A stretch of 64,000 nt of DNA, taken from Mesorhizobium onobrychidis (GTDB lineage: Bacteria; Pseudomonadota; Alphaproteobacteria; Rhizobiales; Rhizobiaceae). A model generated the notes under the pieces. That model did not search any database and was not told the DNA's origin. It saw only the letters and a list, made by a program, of their open reading frames with translations. Below are positions 38,326 to 47,282 of the stretch, one piece after another. Where the stretch lies: contig NZ_CP062229.1 in the NCBI RefSeq assembly GCF_024707545.1, positions 930,001 through 994,000 of the forward strand, written 5' to 3'. Numbering within the stretch: the stretch's first letter is position 1; each line of letters opens with the position of its first letter. The translations under genes and the position numbers were made by a program.

Positions 38326-38682
38326 ATGAAATATGTTTGCCTGGTCTATGGTGAGGAAAAAGACCTTTATGCAATGAGCCCGGAGAGGCTGGCCAAGCTC
38401 GACGCCGACTCGCTGGCCTATGACAAATCGGTGGAGCAAAGCGGTCGGCTGATCATCGCGCAGGCGCTGCAGTCGGTGAAGACCGCGAAAACCGTGCGCC
38501 GGCGCAAGGGCAAACGGCTGATCACAGATGGCCCTTTCGCCGAGACCAAGGAGCAATTGCTCGGCTTCGTCATGATCGAGGCCGGGGATATCGACGAGGC
38601 GCTGGAGATTGCCGGCGGCATCCCGCTGGCCGAAATTGGCACGATCGAGGTCAGGGCGATCTACAACCTGCCGGGGTCCTAG
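38326..38682 (+). CDS. YciI/DGPF-domain protein
   Basis: 118 residues. The family name-giving pattern is present: MKYVCLVYGEE at the start, LITDGPFAETKEQLLGFVMIE in the middle (DGPF), and AIYNLPG at the end. Such proteins form small ferredoxin-like dimers; some sit beside ECF sigma factors, but none is here. Exact function unknown. Confidence 0.88.
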   Translation: MKYVCLVYGEEKDLYAMSPERLAKLDADSLAYDKSVEQSGRLIIAQALQSVKTAKTVRRRKGKRLITDGPFAETKEQLLGFVMIEAGDIDEALEIAGGIPLAEIGTIEVRAIYNLPGS

Positions 38683-38795
38683 TGATTATCCGGTTTGCGT
38701 CCGGCGAATCAGATCTCTTCGGCGGGCGCAAACTTTTGCGAGTTGAAGCGAGGCAAGACTTCTCCTATCGTCGCTGCGGCTGGGGGATTTCGGGC

Positions 38796-39323
38796 ATGCA
38801 TATACTGATTGCTGCAATTGGCCTGTTGGGAGCGGCGGCATTCTGGTGGTACCGACTGAAGATCATGAACGACGCAGCGCGTGAGGTTGCGGACGTCGTT
38901 GGTCGCGTCCAGGGCAATGTGCGCCGCAAGCGGCTGCGCAAGCAGGCGGCGCTCTCACCGCTGACGGCGATCGACGATCCGGTCGTGGCGGCCGCGACGC
39001 TGATCACCGCCATCATTTCCGAGAACGGCCCGGTCCTGCCGCGGCGCGAAGCCGCGATTCGGTCAGTGATCTCGGAGATTGCGGACGAGAAGAAGACCGA
39101 CGAGGCCGTGGTCTATGCCAAATGGGCGGCGTTACAGATCGACGATGCCACGATCGTCATCGACAAGCTGGCGCCGTTCCTGCGCGAACGTCTGGATGTG
39201 ACTGAGCGAAACGATTTGCTGCAGATGGTGAACCGCGCGGCGCAGGCTGGTGAGCAACCCCTGGAGATATCCGACCAGCGGATGCTGAGGCTGCGCCAGA
39301 AACTCGGCTTCGAGGTCAACTGA
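38796..39323 (+). CDS. TerB-like protein with N-terminal membrane anchor
   Basis: 175 residues. One N-terminal transmembrane helix (MHILIAAIGLLGAAAFWWYR), a basic linker, then a helical domain (PVVAAATLITAIISENG, RSVISEIADEKKTDEAVVYAK, LDVTERNDLLQMVNRAAQAG) with the spacing of TerB-like (DjlA-type) domains. The acidic metal-site residues are not obvious. The start at 38796 has GGGGGA upstream; the upstream in-frame part is not protein-like. A second TerB protein is at 61722. Confidence 0.7.
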   Translation: MHILIAAIGLLGAAAFWWYRLKIMNDAAREVADVVGRVQGNVRRKRLRKQAALSPLTAIDDPVVAAATLITAIISENGPVLPRREAAIRSVISEIADEKKTDEAVVYAKWAALQIDDATIVIDKLAPFLRERLDVTERNDLLQMVNRAAQAGEQPLEISDQRMLRLRQKLGFEVN

Positions 39324-39368
39324 ACGAATTGCCTGACGCGCAGTATTGGTTTGCCGCTCTTCAGGGCT

Positions 39369-40631
39369 CTAGATCGCTTCGCCTTTCAATAGTTTCGGCG
39401 TGTCGCCGGACAGACCGGAGGCCTGGCGGATGAAGAAATCCTTCAGCCGCGGCATCCGTTCGACGAGGCCGAGGCCAATGTCGCGGACGGCCCGCAACGG
39501 GCCGATGTCGTTGGAAAAAAGCCGGTTCAGCACATCGGTGGTGACGCCCATCTGCAGCGTGTCGAAGCGCCGCCACTGCTGGTAGCGTTCGAGCACGTCG
39601 AGCGCGCCGATATCCTGGCCGAGCCGGTCGGCCTCGACCACCACTTCGGCCAATGCCGCCACATCCTTGAAGCCGAGATTGAGGCCCTGGCCGGCGATCG
39701 GGTGGATGCCGTGGGCGGCGTCGCCGGCGAGCGCAATGCGCGGCGCGACGAAGGCGCGGGCAAGCGTCAGGCCGAGCGGCCAGGCGCGCGGCCTGTCGGC
39801 GACGCGGATTTCGCCGAGCTTCAGGCCAAACCGCTGTTCGAGCTCGTGCTCGAAGACGAGGTCGTCGCCGTCGACCAGTTTTTCGGCGTCTTCCGACCGC
39901 TCGACCCAGACGATCGACGAGCGGTTGGTGCCGTCCTTGTCCGGCTTGAGCGGCAGCGTGGCGAAGGGGCCGGCTGGTAGAAAATGTTCTTCGGCGCGGC
40001 CGTTGTGCGGCCGTTCATGCGCGACGGTGCAGACGATGCCGGACTGGCCGTACTCCCATCTCACCGTCTTGATGCCGGCCATGTCGCGCAGCTTCGAGTT
40101 GACGCCATCTGCGGCGATAAGCAGCCGCGCCTTTAGCGTCGCGCCGTCGGCAAGATGCACGGTGATGCCGGCGCCGTTCACGTCGAACGCACTGACGGCG
40201 ACGCCTTCGATGATGTCGATGCCGAGTTTTTCAGCGCGCCGGCGCAGGGCGCCGTTCAAATCCCGGTTGGCGACCATATGCGCAAAGGCTTCGCCGGGCG
40301 CGACTTCGCCATCGAAGGTGAGAAACACCGGGCGCACCGGATCGGAAGTGCGCGAATCGGTGACGATCATTTCGGTGATCGCCTGCGCCTCAGGCGCGAT
40401 TTCGGCCCAGACGCCGAGCTGGTCGAGCATGCGGCAAGCGGCAGCGGCGATGGCCGAGGCGCGGCCGTCCTTTAGCCAGGCACCGGCGGGCGCGGCGTCG
40501 ACGACAGCGACCGCCAGGCTCGGCCGCGCCTGTTTCAGCGATACGGCGGCGGCAAGGCCGACATAGCCGGCGCCGGCGACCAGAACGTCGAGCAAGGTCC
40601 GGTTTTTTGCATCCGCCTTGCGGTCCACCAT
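39369..40631 (-). CDS. UbiH/UbiF/VisC-family FAD-dependent hydroxylase
   Basis: 420 residues. FAD-binding GAGYVGLAAAVSL at about 21-33, the DG motif LLIAADGVNSKLRDM, and GDAAHGIHPIAGQGLNLGFKD (GD motif) are all present, as in ubiquinone ring hydroxylases. Alphaproteobacteria often use UbiL/UbiM variants, and I cannot tell which ring position is hydroxylated. It is divergent from tesB across about 95 bases. Confidence 0.9.
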   Translation of the reverse strand: MVDRKADAKNRTLLDVLVAGAGYVGLAAAVSLKQARPSLAVAVVDAAPAGAWLKDGRASAIAAAACRMLDQLGVWAEIAPEAQAITEMIVTDSRTSDPVRPVFLTFDGEVAPGEAFAHMVANRDLNGALRRRAEKLGIDIIEGVAVSAFDVNGAGITVHLADGATLKARLLIAADGVNSKLRDMAGIKTVRWEYGQSGIVCTVAHERPHNGRAEEHFLPAGPFATLPLKPDKDGTNRSSIVWVERSEDAEKLVDGDDLVFEHELEQRFGLKLGEIRVADRPRAWPLGLTLARAFVAPRIALAGDAAHGIHPIAGQGLNLGFKDVAALAEVVVEADRLGQDIGALDVLERYQQWRRFDTLQMGVTTDVLNRLFSNDIGPLRAVRDIGLGLVERMPRLKDFFIRQASGLSGDTPKLLKGEAI

Positions 40632-40726
40632 GGCAATTCCTTTCCGGCCAAATCCCTTTCCGGCCTTGACTGCCCGTCATTCCTGTCGGAAACCGCCATA
40701 ACACTTTTGCGGTGAGGGCGCGAAAC

Positions 40727-41602
40727 ATGACGGCGGCCATGGACGAGCTTCTCGGCATTCTCGACCTCGAGCAGCTGGAACACAACCTGTACCGAGGTCG
40801 CAGCCCCAAACTCGACTGGCAGCGTGTCTTCGGTGGCCAGACCATCGCCCAGGCGCTGGTCGCCGCCCAGCGAACGGTCGAGCCCGAACGCCACGTGCAT
40901 TCGCTGCACGGCTATTTCATGCGGCCCGGCGACACCAAGGTGCCGATCATCTACCAGGTCGACCGCATCCGCGACGGCGGCTCCTTCACCACGCGCCGTG
41001 TCGTGGCGGTCCAGCACGGCCAGGCGATCTTTTCGCTGGAAGCCTCGTTCCAGCAGGATGAGGTCGGGCTCGAGCATCAAGTGCCGATGCCGCAGGACGT
41101 GCCGGCGCCCGACACATTGCTGTCGCAGCGCGAACTGATTGGCAAGTTCGGCGAGGCCGTGCCCGACGGCATCAGGCGCTACTGGGAGCGTGACCGCCCG
41201 ATCGAGATGAAGCCGGTGATGCTGGAGCATTACACCAGCCGGGAAAAGCTGGAGCCGAAGCAGAACATCTGGATCCGCACGACCGGCCCGGTTCCGGCCG
41301 ATCGCGCCACGCAGGCGGCAGTGCTTGCCTACCTTTCCGACATGACGCTGCTCGATACCTCGACCTTTGCGCATGGCCGCGCCATTTTCGATAGCGACAT
41401 CCAGGCGGCGAGCCTCGATCACGCCATGTGGTTCCACCGCAGCCATTCGCTCGACGACTGGATGCTCTACACGCAGGACAGCCCGTCGACGCAAGGGTCG
41501 CGGGGGTTCACGCGCGGGTCGCTGTTTGCCCGCAACGGCACGCTGATCGCCTCGGTTGCCCAGGAAGGCCTGATCAGGCTGAAGCGGCCGCCCGCCGAAT
41601 AG
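40727..41602 (+). CDS. tesB: Acyl-CoA thioesterase II
   Basis: 291 residues, double hot-dog fold. Landmarks: MDELLGILDLEQLEHNLYRG at the start, RVFGGQTIAQALVAA, VHSLHGYFMRPGD, and the catalytic LDHAMWFHR (Asp) with RGFTRGSLF near the end. It hydrolyses medium- and long-chain acyl-CoA. The start at 40727 has GAGGG upstream; an ATG four codons further in is possible. Its stop TAG lies in the stem of the following terminator. Confidence 0.93.
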   Translation: MTAAMDELLGILDLEQLEHNLYRGRSPKLDWQRVFGGQTIAQALVAAQRTVEPERHVHSLHGYFMRPGDTKVPIIYQVDRIRDGGSFTTRRVVAVQHGQAIFSLEASFQQDEVGLEHQVPMPQDVPAPDTLLSQRELIGKFGEAVPDGIRRYWERDRPIEMKPVMLEHYTSREKLEPKQNIWIRTTGPVPADRATQAAVLAYLSDMTLLDTSTFAHGRAIFDSDIQAASLDHAMWFHRSHSLDDWMLYTQDSPSTQGSRGFTRGSLFARNGTLIASVAQEGLIRLKRPPAE

Positions 41603-41630
41603 GCATTTTTGGAAAATTGCCTATTTTTTA
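41598..41630 (+). terminator. Terminator at the end of tesB, stop codon inside the stem
   Basis: Stem AATAGGCA (41598-41605) / TGCCTATT (41618-41625) with an inner TTTT/AAAA pairing, followed by TTTTTA. The tesB stop TAG (41600-41602) is part of the left stem. Confidence 0.88.
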
Positions 41631-41689
41631 ATCAGATGCGTTGCCGCGACTATGCACAGTCAGCCGACGAACCTTCCCGAATTCCTTAT

Positions 41690-41705
41690 TTAACAACAGG
41701 TTAAC
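41690..41705. promoter_or_regulatory. CtrA-type box upstream of glnK
   Basis: TTAA (41690-41693), CAACAGG, TTAAC (41701-41705): an exact TTAA-N7-TTAAC match, 17 bases upstream of the sigma-54-like element. It would place glnK-amtB under cell-cycle influence if functional. Confidence 0.5.
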
Positions 41706-41721
41706 ACCCTGCTTCGGCAAT

Positions 41722-41737
41722 TGGCACGGAGCTTGAA
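41722..41737 (+). promoter_or_regulatory. Sigma-54-like promoter of glnK-amtB
   Basis: TGGCAC (41722-41727), five bases, TTGAA (41733-41737). This matches the -24/-12 consensus TGGCACG-N4-TTGC with correct spacing except that the -12 GC reads GA. glnK-amtB is a classical NtrC/sigma-54 operon, so position and context support it; the -12 deviation lowers certainty. Confidence 0.6.
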
Positions 41738-41815
41738 TCCTAGCGGGCACTCTCCGGCTCTCATGGGGATCGGCGACGTCCTACAAACGCGGGGGACCGC
41801 AACAGCAAAGGGTGA

Positions 41816-42160
<345 letters not shown>

Positions 42161-42191
42161 GCTGCGGACACGTATTCCAATGGAGAGTTCA

Positions 42192-43610
42192 ATGAATATT
42201 CCTTCTACTTTGAAGTCGGCGGCGCGCACCGCGCTGCTGGGCTCGCTCGCTATCGCAGCACTGGGCACGGTCGCCGCATTCGCGCAGGAAGCGGCGCCGG
42301 CAGCGCCAGCGGCGCCGGCCTTTACTGTCGACAAGGGCGACACGACGTGGATGATGATTTCCACCATCCTGGTGCTGTTGATGACCATTCCCGGCCTTGC
42401 CCTTTTCTACGGCGGCCTGGTTCGCGCCAAAAATATGCTGTCGGTGCTGATGCAGGTCTTCACCATCACCAGCGTGGTCATGATCGTCTGGGTTTTCTAC
42501 GGCTACAGCCTTGCCTTCACCCCCGGCAATGCCTTCGTCGGCGGCCTTTCCAAGATGTTTCTTGCCGGGGTCGACGTGACGACGGTGTCGGAAACCTTCA
42601 CCAAGGGCGTCGCCATTCCTGAGCTGGTGTTCGTCATCTTCCAGATGAGCTTCGCCTGCATCACGCCGGCCCTGATCGTCGGCGCCTTCGCCGAACGCGT
42701 CAAGTTCTCCGCCGTGATCCTTTTCACCATCCTCTGGGTCACATTCGTCTACTTCCCGATCGCGCATATGGTCTGGTTCTGGGGTGGCCCGAGCGCTTAC
42801 AGCGACCCGTCGGGGCTCATTTTCGGCTTCGGCGCCATCGACTTCGCCGGCGGCACCGTCGTTCACATCAATGCGGGTATCGCCGGACTTGTCGGCGCGC
42901 TCATGATCGGCAAGCGCATCGGCTACAACAAGGACGTCATGGCGCCGCACTCGATGACGCTGACCATGGTCGGTGCTTCGCTGCTGTGGGTCGGCTGGTT
43001 CGGCTTCAACGCCGGTTCGAACCTCGAAGCCAACGCCTATGCGGTGCTGGCCATGGTCAACACCTTCGTCGCCACAGCGGCGGCGGCAGTGACCTGGATC
43101 GTGCTTGAAACGCTGCTGCGCGGCAAGGCGTCCATGCTTGGCGCGGTTTCGGGCGCGGTTACCGGCCTTGTCGCCGTCACGCCCGCTGCCGGCTTTGCCG
43201 GACCGATGGGCGTCATCGTGCTCGGCATCTTCGCCACCTGCGTCTGCTACTTCTTCGTCTCGGTCGTGAAGAACAAGTTCGGCTACGACGACAGCCTCGA
43301 TGTCTTCGGCATCCACTGCATCGGCGGCATCATCGGCGCACTCGGCACCGGCATCCTGGTCAATCCCGCTCTCGGCGGCGCTGGCATCGTCGACTATTCG
43401 ACAGCCGACTTCGCTGCCGGCTATGCCGGCACGGCGACCCAGCTGTGGTCGCAGTTCAAGGGTGTCCTCGTAACCGTCCTGTGGTCGGGTATCGGCAGCG
43501 CCATCCTCTACAAGATCGTCGATATGATCGTAGGCTTGCGCCCGACAGCCGATGCAGAGCGTGAAGGGCTCGACCTCACCGCGCATGGCGAAGCGGCCTA
43601 TCATCCGTAA
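42192..43610 (+). CDS. amtB: Ammonium transporter AmtB
   Basis: 472 residues: a signal peptide-like N-terminus (1-28), then an Ala/Pro-rich stretch and eleven membrane helices. Family landmarks are GGLVRAKNMLSVLMQ, DFAGGTVVHINAGIAGLVGAL with the pore histidine, and FGIHCIGGIIGALGTG with the second pore histidine. It conducts ammonium and is gated by GlnK. The start at 42192 has GGAG upstream; the ATG at 42180 lies within that site. A partial stop-spanning duplication is at its end. Confidence 0.95.
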   Translation: MNIPSTLKSAARTALLGSLAIAALGTVAAFAQEAAPAAPAAPAFTVDKGDTTWMMISTILVLLMTIPGLALFYGGLVRAKNMLSVLMQVFTITSVVMIVWVFYGYSLAFTPGNAFVGGLSKMFLAGVDVTTVSETFTKGVAIPELVFVIFQMSFACITPALIVGAFAERVKFSAVILFTILWVTFVYFPIAHMVWFWGGPSAYSDPSGLIFGFGAIDFAGGTVVHINAGIAGLVGALMIGKRIGYNKDVMAPHSMTLTMVGASLLWVGWFGFNAGSNLEANAYAVLAMVNTFVATAAAAVTWIVLETLLRGKASMLGAVSGAVTGLVAVTPAAGFAGPMGVIVLGIFATCVCYFFVSVVKNKFGYDDSLDVFGIHCIGGIIGALGTGILVNPALGGAGIVDYSTADFAAGYAGTATQLWSQFKGVLVTVLWSGIGSAILYKIVDMIVGLRPTADAEREGLDLTAHGEAAYHP

Positions 43611-43632
43611 GCCTTGCCACCCGTAAGTCTTG
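43605..43632 (+). repeat. Imperfect tandem duplication spanning the amtB stop codon
   Basis: ccgtaagccttg (43605-43616) and ccgtaagtcttg (43621-43632), 11 of 12 identical, 16 bases apart. The first contains the TAA of amtB. It has the same position relative to the stop as the exact duplications after mdh and sucA. Confidence 0.7.
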
Positions 43633-43635
43633 TCT

Positions 43636-43655
43636 GGGGCGGCCTCGGCCGCCCC
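43636..43655. terminator. GC-rich palindrome after amtB
   Basis: ggggcggcctcggccgcccc, a 20-base perfect palindrome that can fold into a stable hairpin, 26 bases after amtB. There is no T-tract, so it may act mainly as a 3'-end protecting hairpin. Confidence 0.55.
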
Positions 43656-43701
43656 ACATTCTCCCATCCCGTCGTGACGCTCCTGCAAGGGCTCACGCAT
43701 T

Positions 43702-43734
43702 GAGGCCCGGACCCGTTCCGGGCCTCCCTTTATT
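43702..43734 (+). terminator. Rho-independent terminator of glnK-amtB
   Basis: Stem GAGGCCCGGA (43702-43711) / TCCGGGCCTC (43717-43726), five-base loop, then CCTTTATT. A strong candidate for the operon end. Confidence 0.82.
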
Positions 43735-43891
43735 GTGCGACGCCGTGCCGGTGGCAGTTCAGGCTCGATCACAATCGCTTGATCGGGCGCTTGATGGCCT
43801 TGGTCGATGAAACATCGGCCGTGCTGGCTCCGAACTGTGTTGGCGATCATCGTTTGGGCGCTCGTGAAAACAACAGGGAAGGAAACCAGTC

Positions 43892-44167
43892 ATGAACATC
43901 AAGAACGTCTGCCTCGGAGCGGTCGCTCTTTCCATGATCAGCGGAGCGGCATTTGCCGGCGCTCTCGATTCACCCGACAACATGGCGCCGTTCTACACAG
44001 ACTCCAGCATGAAGACCATGAAGCCGAAGGAGGAGTTCAAGACGACCTTCATGTCGATGCCGAAGGAAAAGCAGGAAGCCATGAAGAAAGAATGCAATGA
44101 CGCGGCGATGAGCAAGCCGTATGCCGAGTTCTGTGCGAACGTCCAGGCGCTCGGCGGCGCCAACTAG
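43892..44167 (+). CDS. Small secreted Met-rich protein, unknown function
   Basis: 91 residues. Signal peptide 1-22 (LGAVALSMISGAAFA). The mature ~69 residues contain seven methionines and two cysteines (KKECNDAA, AEFCANV) and are Lys/Glu-rich. AAGGA precedes the start. I do not recognise the family; methionine richness can mean copper binding, but there is no CxxC or His cluster to support it. It lies in a separate unit after the amtB terminator. Confidence 0.7.
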   Translation: MNIKNVCLGAVALSMISGAAFAGALDSPDNMAPFYTDSSMKTMKPKEEFKTTFMSMPKEKQEAMKKECNDAAMSKPYAEFCANVQALGGAN

Positions 44168-44182
44168 CGCATGACCCCGAAC

Positions 44183-44217
44183 GCATGATCCGAACTTGGG
44201 TGCGGAAAGGATCATGC
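44183..44217. repeat. Shortened family B repeat
   Basis: Perfect 9-bp inverted repeat gcatgatcc/ggatcatgc with the ccgaa...tgcgga filling typical of the element at 2987-3085. The second hairpin of that element is absent. Confidence 0.65.
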
Positions 44218-44387
44218 TCCAATCAAAATAGTGTTAGGGCGGCCGTCTAAAGGGACGCGCGGGCGTTCTAAGGTCTGGTGATCAGGCTGAGCCCTGATCG
44301 ACCTGCCGATCCAAAATGATGGCGGGCCAGCGTACACGCCATTTTTGTGACCGCTTTTCCACCCGGGAGCTGCCGGCACGCCCATGG

Positions 44388-44403
44388 TTAATGCGGCCTT
44401 AAC
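44388..44403. promoter_or_regulatory. CtrA-type box upstream of ftsK
   Basis: TTAA (44388-44391), TGCGGCC, TTAAC (44399-44403): exact TTAA-N7-TTAAC, about 80 bases before the chosen ftsK start. CtrA control of division genes is well known in alphaproteobacteria, which makes this site credible. Confidence 0.65.
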
Positions 44404-44484
44404 CTTCCCGCCGCTAGTCTGGCATCCGAATCTGCCGGAGTGCGTCATGCGTCCGGCCAGTCCATGACAGACGGGGAACGACGA

Positions 44485-47139
44485 ATGCGTTCAGGGGCTT
44501 CAGCACCGCTCGCGCTGGCCGATACGGGGTACGGCATCCGGGCGTTCGCGCGGCGTCAGGTCGGCCGGCTGGTCGGCGCCGGCCTGTTTGCGCTGGTCGC
44601 CTTCGGTATCGCCAGCCTCGCCACCTGGAACGTCGCCGACCCAAGCTTCTCCCACGCCACCGATAACATCGTCACCAACGCCATGGGCTATGTGGGCGCT
44701 GTCTTCTCCGACCTTGCCATGCAGTTCTTCGGCCTTGCTGCCGTCGCGGCGCTGGTGCCGGCGGTGGTCTGGGGATTTCTGCTGTTTTCGGCGCGCGGCG
44801 TCGACAGGCTGCCGAGGCGCGGGCTCGCCTGGTTTGGCTACGCGGTGCTTGCCGCGGCCATCGCCGGCTGCGTGGTGCCGCCGAAGACCTGGCCGCTGCC
44901 GACGGGTCTCGGCGGCGTGTTCGGCGACATGGTGCTCAAGATTCCCGGCCTCGTCGTCGGCGGCTACCCGACGGGCCTCATCGCCAGCGTGCTCGCCGTG
45001 CTTCTCGCCGCGCCGGCACTGTGGCTGTTTGCCTACGGCTCGGCGCTGATTGCACGCCAGAACGGTTTCGCCGTCCTGGAGCAACCGGCTGCGCCCGATC
45101 CGAGGGAGCAGGACGACCTGCTTTTCGACAATGATGAGGACGAGGGCGACGAGGGCATTCTGGCGCTTGGCGCGATCACGCATTGGTGGTTGTCGTTGCG
45201 CGCCTATCTCCGCCGTCGCGCCGCGCGCCGCCGGGAGCGCGACGATTTCGAACCGGAGATGGAACCGCGCGCCAGCGCCTGGCGGCGTGCTGCCGAGCGG
45301 GTCGAATCGGCCGAATTCGCCGAAGCGCGGATGAGCCTGGATGGCCGCGCCCGCGTCGAGCCGGAATTCTTCGCCGCCATGGTCAACGACCGCAGCGCCT
45401 CGCTCGATCCCGACGACGCCGATGTTTTTGACGATGACGACGACATGGATTTTGCGCCGGAGCCCGTGGGCCAACGCAGCACTGCGCCCAATGCGAGGGT
45501 GCAGCCGTTCCGCTCCGATGCGGCCACACGCGTCGCGGCGCCGGCGCCCCGACCCGTTCCGGGCGCTCGTGTCCAGCGCGAAGCGCAGACCTCGCTGATC
45601 GGCTCCGAACAATTCGAAATGCCGTCGCTGCATTTCCTGTCCGAACCGAAGAACGTCGTGCGTGACGCCAGCCTGTCCAAGGACGCGCTCGAGCAGAATG
45701 CCCGTCTGCTCGAGGGCGTGCTGGAGGATTTCGGCGTCAAGGGCGAGATCATCCATGTCCGCCCCGGCCCGGTCGTCACGCTTTACGAGCTGGAGCCGGC
45801 GCCCGGCATCAAATCGTCGCGGGTCATCGGCCTGTCCGATGACATCGCCCGCTCGATGAGCGCGATCGCCTGCCGCGTCGCGGTGGTGCCCGGCCGCAAC
45901 GCCATCGGCATCGAGCTGCCGAACGCCAAGCGCGAGACCGTCTATCTCAGGGAAATCATGGCCAGCCGCGATTTCGAGACCACCAAGGCCAAGCTGGCGC
46001 TGGCGCTCGGCAAGACCATCAATGGCGAGGCGGTCATCGTCGACATCGCCAAGATGCCGCACGTGCTGGTCGCCGGCACCACCGGTTCGGGCAAGTCGGT
46101 CGCCATCAACACCATGATCCTGTCGCTTCTCTACCGGCTGACGCCGCAGGACTGCCGACTGATCATGATCGACCCGAAAATGCTGGAGCTCTCGGTCTAT
46201 GACGGCATCCCGCATCTTCTGACGCCTGTCGTCACCGACCCGAAGAAGGCGGTGGTGGCGCTGAAATGGACCGTGCGCGAGATGGAGGACCGCTACCGCA
46301 AGATGTCCAAGGTCGGCGTCCGCAACATCGACGGTTTCAACGCGCGGGTGCAGCAGGCGGAGAAGAAAGGCGAGAAAATCTCGCGCACCGTGCAGACCGG
46401 CTTCGACCGCCAGACCGGCGAAGCGATCTACGAGACCGAAAACCTCGATCTCGAGCCGATGCCCTACATCGTCGTCATCATCGACGAGATGGCCGATTTG
46501 ATGATGGTCGCCGGCAAGGACATCGAAGGCGCGGTGCAGCGCCTGGCGCAGATGGCGCGCGCCGCCGGCATCCACGTCATCATGGCGACGCAGCGGCCGT
46601 CGGTCGACGTCATCACCGGCACGATCAAGGCCAACTTCCCGACCCGCATCTCCTTTCAGGTGACGTCGAAGATCGATAGCCGCACCATCCTGGGCGAGCA
46701 GGGCGCCGAACAGCTGCTTGGCATGGGCGACATGCTCTACATGGCCGGCGGCGGCCGCATCCAGCGCGTGCACGGCCCCTTCGTTTCCGATGACGAGGTC
46801 GAGAAGATCGTCGCGCATCTGAAGCTGCAGGGCGTGCCGGAGTATCTCGATGCCATTACCGAGGATGACGATGAGGACGACGACGAGCCGTCGGGCAAGG
46901 GGGGTTCGGGCGGCGGCGGCGGCAATTTCGAGGATTCCGACGATCCCTACGACCAGGCGGTTGCCGTGGTGCTGCGCGACGGCAAGGCCTCGACCAGCTA
47001 CATCCAGCGCCGGCTCGGCATCGGCTACAACCGCGCCGCCTCGATCATCGAGAAGATGGAGAAGGAAGGCATTGTCGGCCCGGCCAACCATGCTGGAAAA
47101 CGCGAGATTCTGGTGCCGACGGAAGACGACAAGTTCTGA
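44485..47139 (+). CDS. ftsK: DNA translocase FtsK
   Basis: 884 residues. The N-terminal membrane domain has four or five helices (about 15-180). A long acidic linker follows ([26 protein letters not shown]). The RecA-type motor has Walker A GTTGSGKS at 531-538 and Walker [12 protein letters not shown]. The C-terminal gamma winged-helix domain ([19 protein letters not shown]), which reads KOPS sites and activates XerCD, is preceded by an acidic/Gly-rich insert ([20 protein letters not shown]). The start at 44485 has GGGGA upstream; a GTG at 44440 and an ATG at 44464 are alternatives. Confidence 0.96.
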   Translation: MRSGASAPLALADTGYGIRAFARRQVGRLVGAGLFALVAFGIASLATWNVADPSFSHATDNIVTNAMGYVGAVFSDLAMQFFGLAAVAALVPAVVWGFLLFSARGVDRLPRRGLAWFGYAVLAAAIAGCVVPPKTWPLPTGLGGVFGDMVLKIPGLVVGGYPTGLIASVLAVLLAAPALWLFAYGSALIARQNGFAVLEQPAAPDPREQDDLLFDNDEDEGDEGILALGAITHWWLSLRAYLRRRAARRRERDDFEPEMEPRASAWRRAAERVESAEFAEARMSLDGRARVEPEFFAAMVNDRSASLDPDDADVFDDDDDMDFAPEPVGQRSTAPNARVQPFRSDAATRVAAPAPRPVPGARVQREAQTSLIGSEQFEMPSLHFLSEPKNVVRDASLSKDALEQNARLLEGVLEDFGVKGEIIHVRPGPVVTLYELEPAPGIKSSRVIGLSDDIARSMSAIACRVAVVPGRNAIGIELPNAKRETVYLREIMASRDFETTKAKLALALGKTINGEAVIVDIAKMPHVLVAGTTGSGKSVAINTMILSLLYRLTPQDCRLIMIDPKMLELSVYDGIPHLLTPVVTDPKKAVVALKWTVREMEDRYRKMSKVGVRNIDGFNARVQQAEKKGEKISRTVQTGFDRQTGEAIYETENLDLEPMPYIVVIIDEMADLMMVAGKDIEGAVQRLAQMARAAGIHVIMATQRPSVDVITGTIKANFPTRISFQVTSKIDSRTILGEQGAEQLLGMGDMLYMAGGGRIQRVHGPFVSDDEVEKIVAHLKLQGVPEYLDAITEDDDEDDDEPSGKGGSGGGGGNFEDSDDPYDQAVAVVLRDGKASTSYIQRRLGIGYNRAASIIEKMEKEGIVGPANHAGKREILVPTEDDKF

Positions 47140-47282
47140 TCCGACCGGCAAGACGTCGACGGCGGCAACTTTGAACCTTCTGGCGCGTTTGCAACGACCA
47201 AGCGCTGTTCGGCCGCCAAACTTAAGCCCAACTGGGGGGCCAAACACTGCGACAACAGATAAACCAGACGAGAGTGACCGGC

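Larger units (their letters stand above)
44168..44484. other. 317-base gene-free region upstream of ftsK
   Basis: The left part holds a shortened family B repeat with arms gcatgatcc (44183-44191) and ggatcatgc (44209-44217). The right part holds a CtrA-type box (44388-44403) and presumably the ftsK promoter. The ftsK frame is open from a GTG at 44440, so the start may lie inside this region. Confidence 0.65.

Noticed and set aside
42189..43850. A 553-codon antisense frame over amtB
   Set aside because: Antisense shadow; the product is highly charged where the true protein is a membrane channel.
44500..47247. A 915-codon open frame on the minus strand covering ftsK
   Set aside because: High-GC genes often leave an open antisense frame. 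The plus-strand frame has all FtsK motifs; the antisense product is His/Asp/Arg-rich without any recognisable domain.
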